In this document: positions 26,634 to 33,678 of the stretch, piece by piece
How positions within the stretch are numbered: position 1 is the first letter of the stretch
Layout of the letters: each line of letters begins with the position of its first letter
Source of the DNA: Pseudomonas rhizophila
Lineage (GTDB): Bacteria > Pseudomonadota > Gammaproteobacteria > Pseudomonadales > Pseudomonadaceae
Assembly (NCBI RefSeq): GCF_003033885.1
Contig: NZ_CP024081.1
Location: forward strand, 5,639,178-5,703,177
Length of the DNA stretch: 64,000 nt
Direction of reading: 5' to 3'
Made by a program: the position numbers and the translations under genes
The notes under the pieces: generated by a model
What the model saw: only the letters and a program-made list of their open reading frames with translations
Told to the model about the DNA's origin: nothing
Databases searched by the model: none

Positions 26634-28295
26634 TCAGCGCTCAAGGCTCTGCGCGAGTTCCACTAACTGGACAAATTCGGCACGCAGCCCAAACGGATCA
26701 TCGCCCCGGGCGGAACGGGCCAATTGCGCGGTGTCCTTCAAGCTCATCGTCCCAGTGTAGCGGCCATCCCCCTTGAGCTGTTGGGCGAAGGCGGCCACAG
26801 CGGCCGAGAAGCGCAAGTCATCGCTGGCCTTGTCATTTTTTTGCGTGCTGCCGACAGGATGCTCGATCAATCGGCTGCTCCCACCTTCAACGGGCTTGTA
26901 GCGCACGCGCAGCATCGCCAACTCCCCTGCCTTGCCCTCCAGCTTGGGTGTGCTCGCATAACGCAACGGTTCCAACCAGCCCTGCTCGCCTTTCGGAACA
27001 ATTTCATACAAGGCGGTCACCGTGTGTCCGGCGCCTATTTCGCCCGCATCAACCTTGTCGTTGTTGAAATCCTCACGCTTGAGCGCGCGGTTCTCATACC
27101 CCAACAGCCGATACTCACTGACCTGAGCGGGGTTGAACTCCACCTGCAACTTCACATCCCGCGCCACCACCGCCAGGGTGGAGCTGAGCTGGTCGACCAA
27201 TACCTTGCGCGCTTCAAGCAAGTTGTCGATGTAGGCGTAGTTGCCGTCACCGGCATCGGCCAATTGCTCCATCAGATGCTCATTGTAGTTATCCACACCG
27301 AAGCCCAGCGTGGTCAGGGATACACCGCTTTTACGCCGGTCCACCGCCATTTGCTTGAGGCTGTCGAAGTCACTGACGCCGACATTGAAGTCGCCATCGG
27401 TGGCCAGCAGGATGCGATTGATGCCTTTGTCGATAAAGCTTTCCTGAGCCATCTGATAGGCCAGCTCGATCCCCGACGCACCTGCGGTGGAACCGCCGGC
27501 GTCCAACTGATCGATTGCGTTGCGGATCTTGACCTTGTCGCGGCCCGAGGTCGGCTTGAGCACCACCCGGGATTCGCCGGCGTACACCACCAGAGACACC
27601 CGGTCCTGCTCGCGCAATTGCTCCACCAACAACTTCAGGGTGCTCTTGACTAGCGGCAGGCCCTCGCGTCGGTCCATGGAGCCGGAAACATCCACCAAAA
27701 ACACCAGGTTGGCCGGCGCCAGGTCCGCCACGGCGCGATCGCTCGCCTTGATGCCGATACGCAACAGGCGCGTGTGAGGGTTCCATGGCGACGGGGCTAC
27801 TTCAGTGGTCACGCCGAAGGGAGATCCGTCGGTGGGCAAGGCATAGTCGTAAGGGAAATAGTTGACCATTTCCTCCAGTCGTACGGCGCCTTCGGGCGGC
27901 AGGCTACCTTGATTGAGGAAACGTCGCACATTGGCGTAGCTGCCGGTATCGACATCGACGCTGAAGGTCGAGACCGGCGTTTCGGCAACACTATGAATAG
28001 GATTGTCCTGCAGTTTTTCATACTGCTCGCGGGGCTCGGCGCGGTAATCCCCCGCGACAGCATCGGTCCTCACCCTTGGCGAGGGCATCGAAGCCGGAGC
28101 GGCCATACGCTTGACCAGAGGCTCGCGCACGTTAGCAACTTCGCTTTGCCGCACCGGGGCGGGGGACGCAGACGGTGGTTCGGCCGGCGTGGCAGCCTCC
28201 CGGGACGAAGACAACCCACAACCGGCCAATGCCACCAGCAAGGTCACGGCGAAGCCCTGGGCAGCAGGACGTAGGAATGAAGGAGGACAGGACAT
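26634..28295 (-). CDS. VWA-domain lipoprotein (YfbK-like)
   Basis: A 553-residue protein with a lipoprotein signal (lipobox LAGC, Cys26), a Pro/Ala/Ser-rich spacer to about residue 75, an N-terminal YfbK-type domain (FSVDVDTGSYANVRRFL), and a von Willebrand factor A domain with MIDAS motif DVSGS (202-206). A C-terminal DUF3520-like region follows. The ATG at 28295 has GAGG nine bases upstream; the open frame extends to 28370. VWA lipoproteins of this type often neighbour ECF sigma factors, as here, but their function is not established. Confidence 0.85.
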   Translation of the reverse strand: MSCPPSFLRPAAQGFAVTLLVALAGCGLSSSREAATPAEPPSASPAPVRQSEVANVREPLVKRMAAPASMPSPRVRTDAVAGDYRAEPREQYEKLQDNPIHSVAETPVSTFSVDVDTGSYANVRRFLNQGSLPPEGAVRLEEMVNYFPYDYALPTDGSPFGVTTEVAPSPWNPHTRLLRIGIKASDRAVADLAPANLVFLVDVSGSMDRREGLPLVKSTLKLLVEQLREQDRVSLVVYAGESRVVLKPTSGRDKVKIRNAIDQLDAGGSTAGASGIELAYQMAQESFIDKGINRILLATDGDFNVGVSDFDSLKQMAVDRRKSGVSLTTLGFGVDNYNEHLMEQLADAGDGNYAYIDNLLEARKVLVDQLSSTLAVVARDVKLQVEFNPAQVSEYRLLGYENRALKREDFNNDKVDAGEIGAGHTVTALYEIVPKGEQGWLEPLRYASTPKLEGKAGELAMLRVRYKPVEGGSSRLIEHPVGSTQKNDKASDDLRFSAAVAAFAQQLKGDGRYTGTMSLKDTAQLARSARGDDPFGLRAEFVQLVELAQSLER

Positions 28296-28396
28296 GGGTT
28301 GAACCTCGTGAATGAATGATCCGTTCACAGGGTCAGACGCGAGGCACTCGTGGTTCGGGTTAACGACCACGATATTCTTTTAATACGCGAGCATGC

Positions 28397-28513
28397 CTAG
28401 CGGGACGGAATGGCCCGCAGGTCGTCGGCGATAAAGCGGCTCAGTTGGCCGGTGTAAAAGCCTTCGACATCCGAGTTACCTCTGTTGGTCAGAGCGCCCA
28501 CCATGCTTCTCAT
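28397..28513 (-). other. small open frame in frame with, and following, the kinase remnant
   Basis: The frame of the kinase gene continues open for 51 codons past its TGA. From the first ATG it gives 38 residues, beginning MRSMVGALTNRGNSDVEGFY and ending at a TAG. It might be the displaced tail of another gene or a small gene. I recognise no family. Confidence 0.3.
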
Positions 28514-28552
28514 GTTCTGAAATTGCCCGATCGCGTCATGCTCGCAACCAAT

Positions 28553-29467
28553 TCACCACCAGGACGACTCAGCACCCAAGGCGTCACGTAACTGCGCCGC
28601 AGTAATGCGGCGCTGTCCCGGATCAAACGTCAGCGCCAAGCGCAACGCCGCCCAGCAACGCCTGGGCAAATTGCGCGGTGCCTTGAGTTCGCGCTCCATG
28701 CGGGCATCTCGAGCTTGGGTTGAAGGTAAACGGCGGAACGGGTGTTTGCCGCTCGCCAGTTCATACAGTAAGCAAGCCACCCCATAGGCATCGGCCCCCT
28801 CTGACAACGGTGCGCCGTCAAGCAACTCAGGGGCGGCGTAGCTCGGGGTCCAGGCGTTGAGGCGATCTCGACTCAGGTTTGGCAGGCTCTTCAAAGGCCC
28901 TTCTTGCGCCAGGCCCAAGCCGAAATCAAACAAACGCACCCCCTCCTCGCTGAGCATGACGTTGCTTGGCTTCATGTCCCCGTGCAGCACGCCCCGGCTG
29001 TGGGCATACGCCAAGGCGTCGAGCAGCGGCGCGGCGATGGCTTGCAATTCATACCAGGGCAAACCCAGCGGCCGCTCGCAAAGCAGTTGGTCCAAGGTCA
29101 AGCCACGCATCAGTTCCATGGTGATAAAAGCCCGTCGATGGTCAGCGTCCACTTCGAAGGTGTATGGACGCAACACGTTCGGGTGATGTAATCGCCTACT
29201 CAAGGCGAACTCACTGTAGAGCAGCGCGCTCGCGTCAGGTGAGCCATCGAATTGCTCACTGAGCATTTTCAACGCAACGTATGGATCGGGATCACCGTAT
29301 TGTTCGTGTAGCAGGTCCCGTACGCGGTACACGATCCCCATGCCGCCTGCTCCGAGCAGGCGTTCTAGGCGATAGCGACCTGCGAGTATTTGCGATAGTC
29401 GCTGATACGACGCTCGCCCGATGCCATCGAAGCAGACGCATTGGCGAAGGCAGAATTCGTGGCATGG
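28553..29467 (-). pseudogene. serine/threonine protein kinase (Stk1/PpkA-like), start region degraded
   Basis: The frame encodes a Hanks-type kinase domain: ALKML with the ATP-binding Lys, the catalytic loop HGDMKPSN, DFG in LFDFGLG, and an APELLDG segment. The Gly-rich loop LLGAGGMG is in the same frame but upstream of the first ATG (29341). Between it and the TAG at 29468-29470 no ATG, GTG or TTG occurs. The 5' end therefore seems replaced or truncated. It resembles T6SS-associated kinases of Pseudomonas but is isolated from T6SS genes. A product from 29341 (262 residues) would lack the glycine loop. Confidence 0.65.
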
Positions 29468-29611
29468 CTACCCGCCCCACCTATTTAGCACCCCTTTTCC
29501 ATCAAGCTACGCATCCTTGCGCCTTTGCCTACAACTACGCCAGAATCCACCCGCTTGTGCGCCTTGCCCATGGGTTCTATCGTTTCCCTGCCACTGCCCA
29601 TCAGTGGTCGG

Positions 29612-29749
29612 GTTTAGTAGCCCTGGTTGGAAATACATAATGGTTGCATGAGTCTCATCAGTCAGGCGTCGCCTGCATTTGATGGTGGCTGTGCGCATGG
29701 CGCCTTCGGGCGCGCCGGGCTTTTATGTATTTTCCACCGGTCTACTAAC
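29612..29749. repeat. composite inverted-repeat element
   Basis: The left arm at 29612-29640 (GTTTAGTAGCCC... ending AAATACATAA) is mirrored by the right arm at 29723-29749 (TTATGTATTTTCC... ending TCTACTAAC). Between them lie smaller hairpins (CAGGCGTCGCCTG; GGCGCCTTCGGGCGCGCC). Further TACTA/TAGTA motifs follow at about 29774-29803, just before the next gene. It looks like a structured mobile-type repeat or RNA leader. Confidence 0.6.
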
Positions 29750-29818
29750 TTGCGCACAGCTGCCACCCCCTTCGTTTAGTAGCGAGATGGTTGCGGCCTA
29801 CTAGAAGGAAAAATGCAT

Positions 29819-30178
29819 ATGTTCAAGATAACGCCGAACCCTCCAGAAACAGACCCAACCTCGACTCATTCCGGTAGCAAAAATAAAAAGCACGACGAAG
29901 CCGCCAAACGCGCCTTGGATCACTACCTGCTACCGAAACCGGAAAAGTCCGAAGAAGCATCCAAACCGGGCCAGTTGTTCACCGTGGCAAAAAACGCCGA
30001 CAACGAATGCCTGCTCGCCAACCTCAGCGAAAACCTGGCATCCGCCGACGCGATGATCAGCAACCTGGCTTTCGACCTCGAAGGCCCCCGCCGCCACATC
30101 GCCCTCGGTGTCCAGCAACTGATCGAACTGAGTTCATTGCTTGCGAACCGGGTGCTGGATAACGTCGATCCGCGATAA
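29819..30178 (+). CDS. DUF6124/DUF3077-type small protein
   Basis: A 119-residue soluble protein starting MFKITPNPPETDPTS, with ALDHYL in the first half and a Leu-rich C-terminal helical part (LLANLSENLASADAMISNLA). I recognise this as a small family often present in several copies in fluorescent pseudomonads; its function is unknown. The start at 29819 has AAGGA about nine bases upstream; the ATG at 29813 is too close to it. It is preceded by the TACTA-motif repeat element and followed by a terminator hairpin. Confidence 0.75.
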   Translation: MFKITPNPPETDPTSTHSGSKNKKHDEAAKRALDHYLLPKPEKSEEASKPGQLFTVAKNADNECLLANLSENLASADAMISNLAFDLEGPRRHIALGVQQLIELSSLLANRVLDNVDPR

Positions 30179-30192
30179 CAACCATCCGATAT

Positions 30193-30219
30193 CAAACCCG
30201 ACGTCTTGCGTCGGGTTTG
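30193..30219 (+). terminator. hairpin terminator after the DUF6124-type gene
   Basis: CAAACCCGACG pairs with CGTCGGGTTTG around TCTTG, 14 bases after the stop codon. The T-tract is weak. The following 30220-30510 shows no gene, only a degenerate copy of the GGCC-type palindrome near 30345. Confidence 0.75.
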
Positions 30220-30510
30220 AGGTATTTGCATCTGACCGCAGCTTTCCTAGCGAGCCTGTTTCATCTCATCACTGGGCTGCGCTTTCGTTTCGCTGCATCC
30301 CTTACAGACGCCTAGCAAACGGCCCAAAAACTAACGACTATCGACTCTTCTGCTATCGGCCAATAGCTGCCTTGCGGGTATTAAGGCTGCAGCTAGTAAC
30401 CACAGTCGGTGATCGCGGTCAGGTCGTGCAATAGCGTGCTTGGTACGTTGATGGCTAAGCACCTACGTTGTGCCCGCCCGAAGATGGACGCCTAATCCTG
30501 TAAGTCCTTG

Positions 30511-31119
30511 TCAATGCGCGCCGAATAGCCGTCGACCGAATCGGCGCAGACGCGATGGTCCAAAATGCCCCAGTTGCTTTTCAACCTCGGCGGATACGGC
30601 ATTCTGCTTAAGCGCAAACATCAGGCCAAGGAAACTGGTGAGATGAGCTGACAGCTTTGAGGACGTATCGTGGTTATTTTGCCACCGAATGTTCAAGTTT
30701 TTGAGTGTAGATACCAGCGTATTTCCGCAGATGGTCCATCCCGCAGACGGTTGGTGAAGCTCGCGCCAGCGCGAGAAAACCCAGTAAATGTAGATCGACG
30801 TCGGCAGATATCCCTCATACCACGCGAGGAATTCATCGAACTGGAGACTCCAGAATCTATCGAAGAATATCTCAGCTTCAACGTTAAGGCGTTCGGAGCT
30901 CCATGCACTTGCAAATCCTGAGGCCGATTCTGACTGTGCGATCAGCAGCTCACAGCGCTTCTTCTGAATTTCGTCAAATTGCTTGTGGAAGTGAATGATG
31001 AGGTCCGCTTGCTTGTTTTGAATGCTGAAGCGTGCATTCATATAAATAAAAACCAGAGTCAATAAGGATGTGGCGATCGGCATGATCTGCCAAAAACCGA
31101 TTTCGGGTTGAGTGCTCAT
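30511..31119 (-). CDS. hypothetical membrane-anchored protein
   Basis: A 202-residue protein with one N-terminal transmembrane segment (about 8-28, FWQIMPIATSLLTLVFIYM), then a helical cytoplasmic domain rich in Trp, Phe and charged residues, and a basic C-terminus. AGGGAG precedes the ATG. I do not recognise a family. It is AT-richer than the core genes and sits at the left edge of the presumed defence island, divergent to the DUF262 gene, so an accessory role is possible. Confidence 0.7.
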   Translation of the reverse strand: MSTQPEIGFWQIMPIATSLLTLVFIYMNARFSIQNKQADLIIHFHKQFDEIQKKRCELLIAQSESASGFASAWSSERLNVEAEIFFDRFWSLQFDEFLAWYEGYLPTSIYIYWVFSRWRELHQPSAGWTICGNTLVSTLKNLNIRWQNNHDTSSKLSAHLTSFLGLMFALKQNAVSAEVEKQLGHFGPSRLRRFGRRLFGAH

Positions 31120-31493
31120 CTTTGCTCCCTAACGAACTTGACGTAAACACACGCTGCCTGTGGCGGGATACCCACATCGCTATGAGCATAGACCTGAACC
31201 GTCATTTGGTACTTTAAGGAGCTGCCTTAAGGCAACATTCGCGACCGACGGCTTTTGGCCGTTTTCTGCCTTTAGCGACAGGCAGAAAGCGGCCAGAAGC
31301 GGCCTGTTCCATGGTGCTTCAAGTTTGCTGCGAGCCGATTTTGGACTGGTATCTTTAGGTGCACACTGCGAGCGCCGCGGCGCTCGGGCTCTAGCAATCA
31401 CGTCCCCCAGCGAGCATCATCACGAGGGCATTATTGCACCTACATTTTTCTCATTCTCTCCGAGATGATAGTCTCCTGATACAGCTTAATTAG
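31120..31493. other. intergenic region with palindromes, divergent promoters expected
   Basis: It contains a near-perfect hairpin at 31257-31294 (GGCCGTTTTCTGCC against GGCAGAAAGCGGCC) and a short palindrome GAGCGCCGCGGCGCTC near 31370. No supported gene. The region separates the membrane protein gene from the divergent DUF262 gene. Confidence 0.5.
31257..31294. repeat. GGCC-type palindromic repeat, copy 1
   Basis: Arms GGCCGTTTTCTGCC and GGCAGAAAGCGGCC enclose a ten-base loop, TTTAGCGACA. A diverged copy occurs at 33490-33527 with the same loop region, and shorter traces lie near 30345 and 36855. Confidence 0.7.
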
Positions 31494-32618
31494 ATGGAAT
31501 TAACAATGCTTACTGAAGAGATTCTCAACGCTCAGCGCCAAGTTCGGACTGACGCGTACCAAATGTCGATTGGCGAAATTGTAGGCATGTATGACAACAA
31601 AGAAATCATCATTGACCCAGAGTTTCAGCGCCTTTTCCGGTGGGACATCGGTCAGAAGTCAAAGCTGATTGAATCGTTGTTGCTTGGAATCCCGTTACCA
31701 TCGATCTTCGTTTTCGAGCGGGACGATGGGGCTTGGGAGCTAATCGACGGTCTCCAGCGGATATCGTCAATCCTTGAATTCATGGGGCGCTTACGGCACC
31801 CAGACGATGGGTTGCTGGCGCCGTCCGTCTTAGAAGCCACTAAATATCTGCCCTCATTGCATAACGTGGTCTGGGAGACTTCCGACCTCGCTGACCTTCC
31901 AGCAGTGGACCAGCAGCCTCTCGACAAAACGCAACAGTTAGCCATCCGCCGAGCTCGACTCGGCGTCGAAATATTGAAACGCCCTAGCGATGACCAGACC
32001 AAGTACGATCTATTCCAGAGGCTGAATGCCGGAGGCACCCAAGCAAACGCTCAGGAACTTCGGAACTGCATAATGCTGATGATCAACCGTGACTACTTCC
32101 GGTCTGTGAAGGCCTCGGCGGAGCAGGACGCCTTTAGAAGTGTGGTATCTGTCAGCGATGAGCAGGCTGAAAAGCAAAGACATATGGAGTTGGCCGTACG
32201 GTTCTTAGTCCATACCCAGGTGCCGTACGATGGCCGTCTTGATGTTGAGGAATATATCGACGAGGGAATCGTGACCCTAGCGCAGAACGGAGATCCCGCG
32301 GACGCAGCATTGCTTATCAATCAAACGTTCCAGCTCCTTTACGAAGTTGCTGGAAATAGCGCCCTTCGACGCTTTCAAAATGGCGCACATGGCGGAAAAG
32401 TAGGCCTTGTCGGTCTAGAAGGGATAGCCGTAGGTGTAGCTAAAAATCTTCACGCGATCCTTGCTCTCGGTCCTGTGGCATCTCGAGATTTTGTAAGAGA
32501 GCGAATAGAAAACTTCTGGATACAGCCGGCGACCGCGACCTTCACGTCACTCGGCCTCCGCGGGACAGTTCGTATTCAGCGTACCGTTCCATTCGGAGAG
32601 GCATGGTTCCGTCCATGA
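31494..32618 (+). CDS. DUF262 (GmrS/ParB-like) domain protein
   Basis: A 374-residue protein whose N-terminal 100 residues match DUF262: IGEIVGMYDNKEIIIDPEFQ, then a Trp-aspartate turn, then DGLQRISSI (85-93), the DGQQR-like signature of a nucleotide-hydrolysing ParB/sulfiredoxin fold. DUF262 occurs in GmrSD-type restriction of modified phage DNA and in other defence genes, but no DUF1607 nuclease half is visible. It overlaps the HEPN gene, so the two probably act together. An ATG at 31506 is an alternative start. Its AT-rich codon use differs from neighbouring core genes. Confidence 0.8.
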   Translation: MELTMLTEEILNAQRQVRTDAYQMSIGEIVGMYDNKEIIIDPEFQRLFRWDIGQKSKLIESLLLGIPLPSIFVFERDDGAWELIDGLQRISSILEFMGRLRHPDDGLLAPSVLEATKYLPSLHNVVWETSDLADLPAVDQQPLDKTQQLAIRRARLGVEILKRPSDDQTKYDLFQRLNAGGTQANAQELRNCIMLMINRDYFRSVKASAEQDAFRSVVSVSDEQAEKQRHMELAVRFLVHTQVPYDGRLDVEEYIDEGIVTLAQNGDPADAALLINQTFQLLYEVAGNSALRRFQNGAHGGKVGLVGLEGIAVGVAKNLHAILALGPVASRDFVRERIENFWIQPATATFTSLGLRGTVRIQRTVPFGEAWFRP

Positions 32619-33262
32619 GCAAACCCTATACCGAGGCTAACTTCTCCGAGCAAATAACAGAAGACCGCAACTGGCGTATCAAAGAAATCTCCGACCTAAA
32701 GACGGCAATCAGGCGAGGTGACGAGGGCGTACGTAGGGTACTGCTACGAGCCCTAGTTGCCATTTGTTACGCTCACTGGGAAGGCTACGTTAGGTTTTCT
32801 GCAAAGAAATACCTAGAGCATGTGGCGTTAAGAAAATTCCAATACGGTGAACTTAATACGCAATTCTTCCGTAACTACTTTCTGCCGAGATTAGCCGCCC
32901 TCTCTACGTCGAAAGCTAGCATCGCAGAGCGAAGTGCCTTAGTTGATGAGATTTTGAACTCTGCGGATCAACGCTTCACCAGGGTGAACGACGACCTAAT
33001 CAATACAAAAGCGAACCTTAATTCTGAAGTGCTTACAGATATATGCTTAGTATGTGGAGTCCCTCCTGAGCCATTTGCAGAAAAAGCTACCTTCATAGAC
33101 GTTGTTCTCCTTAAGCGAAGGAATGCCATTGCCCACGGTGAAAATACCTTAGTGGCACTCGCTGACCTCGACGAAATCACCAACGAGTCCATTGGGCTAA
33201 TGCGAGCATTCGGTGACGCTTTAGAAAATCATGTGGTACTGCAAACTTATAAAGCTGTTTAG
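32603..33262 (+). CDS. MAE_28990/MAE_18760-like HEPN protein
   Basis: A 219-residue protein with an N-terminal segment NWRIKEISDLKTAI, a central AHWEGYVRFSAKKYLEHV, and the C-terminal motif RNAIAH (Arg173, His178). This is the R-x4-H active site of HEPN ribonucleases, in the arrangement of the MAE_28990/MAE_18760 family. HEPN RNases are common toxins in phage defence. It overlaps the DUF262 gene by 16 bases from this ATG, or by four from the ATG at 32615. I infer a two-gene defence or toxin-antitoxin unit. Confidence 0.8.
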   Translation: MVPSMSKPYTEANFSEQITEDRNWRIKEISDLKTAIRRGDEGVRRVLLRALVAICYAHWEGYVRFSAKKYLEHVALRKFQYGELNTQFFRNYFLPRLAALSTSKASIAERSALVDEILNSADQRFTRVNDDLINTKANLNSEVLTDICLVCGVPPEPFAEKATFIDVVLLKRRNAIAHGENTLVALADLDEITNESIGLMRAFGDALENHVVLQTYKAV

Positions 33263-33489
33263 TTGATGTTGTATTCTCAGAATAGCGGAGGCCATGGCCC
33301 CCTCCGTCGCATTAGCATCCGCTTTTGGGCCAGGCTGTGTGAAAACATTTTAGAGCAGGTTTGAGGGTCCGATCCGGAATGAAAATCGCGCGCCTACGCA
33401 AATTTCAGGTCTGCTGACTAAACAAACGCTGGCGGATTTGACGTAGCGACGCAGACTTCAAAACGGTGCCTGCGTTTTTACACAGCCTG

Positions 33490-33527
33490 GGCCGTTTTCA
33501 GCCCTTCGCGACAGACAGAAATCGGCC
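33490..33527. repeat. GGCC-type palindromic repeat, copy 2
   Basis: A diverged copy of the palindrome at 31257, with GGCCGTTTTCAGCC and ACAGAAATCGGCC around TTCGCGACAG. It lies between the HEPN gene and the XRE remnant. Confidence 0.6.
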
Positions 33528-33558
33528 ATAAGCAGTCAGTCGGAAATGTCCACGAAAC

Positions 33559-33651
33559 CATGGGCGACTCATCACAATTTTGAACGTCATCAAGATCGCC
33601 GAAGCACTAGATATAAAGCCTTCAGCCCTACTAGAAATAGCAGGGCTATAG
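33559..33651 (+). pseudogene. C-terminal remnant of an XRE-family regulator
   Basis: The plus frame ending at the TAG at 33649-33651 reads TILNVIKIAEALDIKPSALL, the typical last helix of an XRE helix-turn-helix domain (…LLKIAEALDV.PSELL). No start codon or upstream helices are present, so it is a fragment left by recombination. It lies between the HEPN gene and the helicase gene. The rest of 33263-33678 shows no gene. Confidence 0.6.
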
Positions 33652-33678
33652 GTCTCACAAATTCCTCTTAGAAACTAA

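Noticed and set aside
29507..29698. A 63-codon minus-strand frame (MRTATIKCRRRLTDET...)
   Set aside because: It lies within the palindromic element, and its sequence follows the inverted repeats rather than any recognisable protein family.
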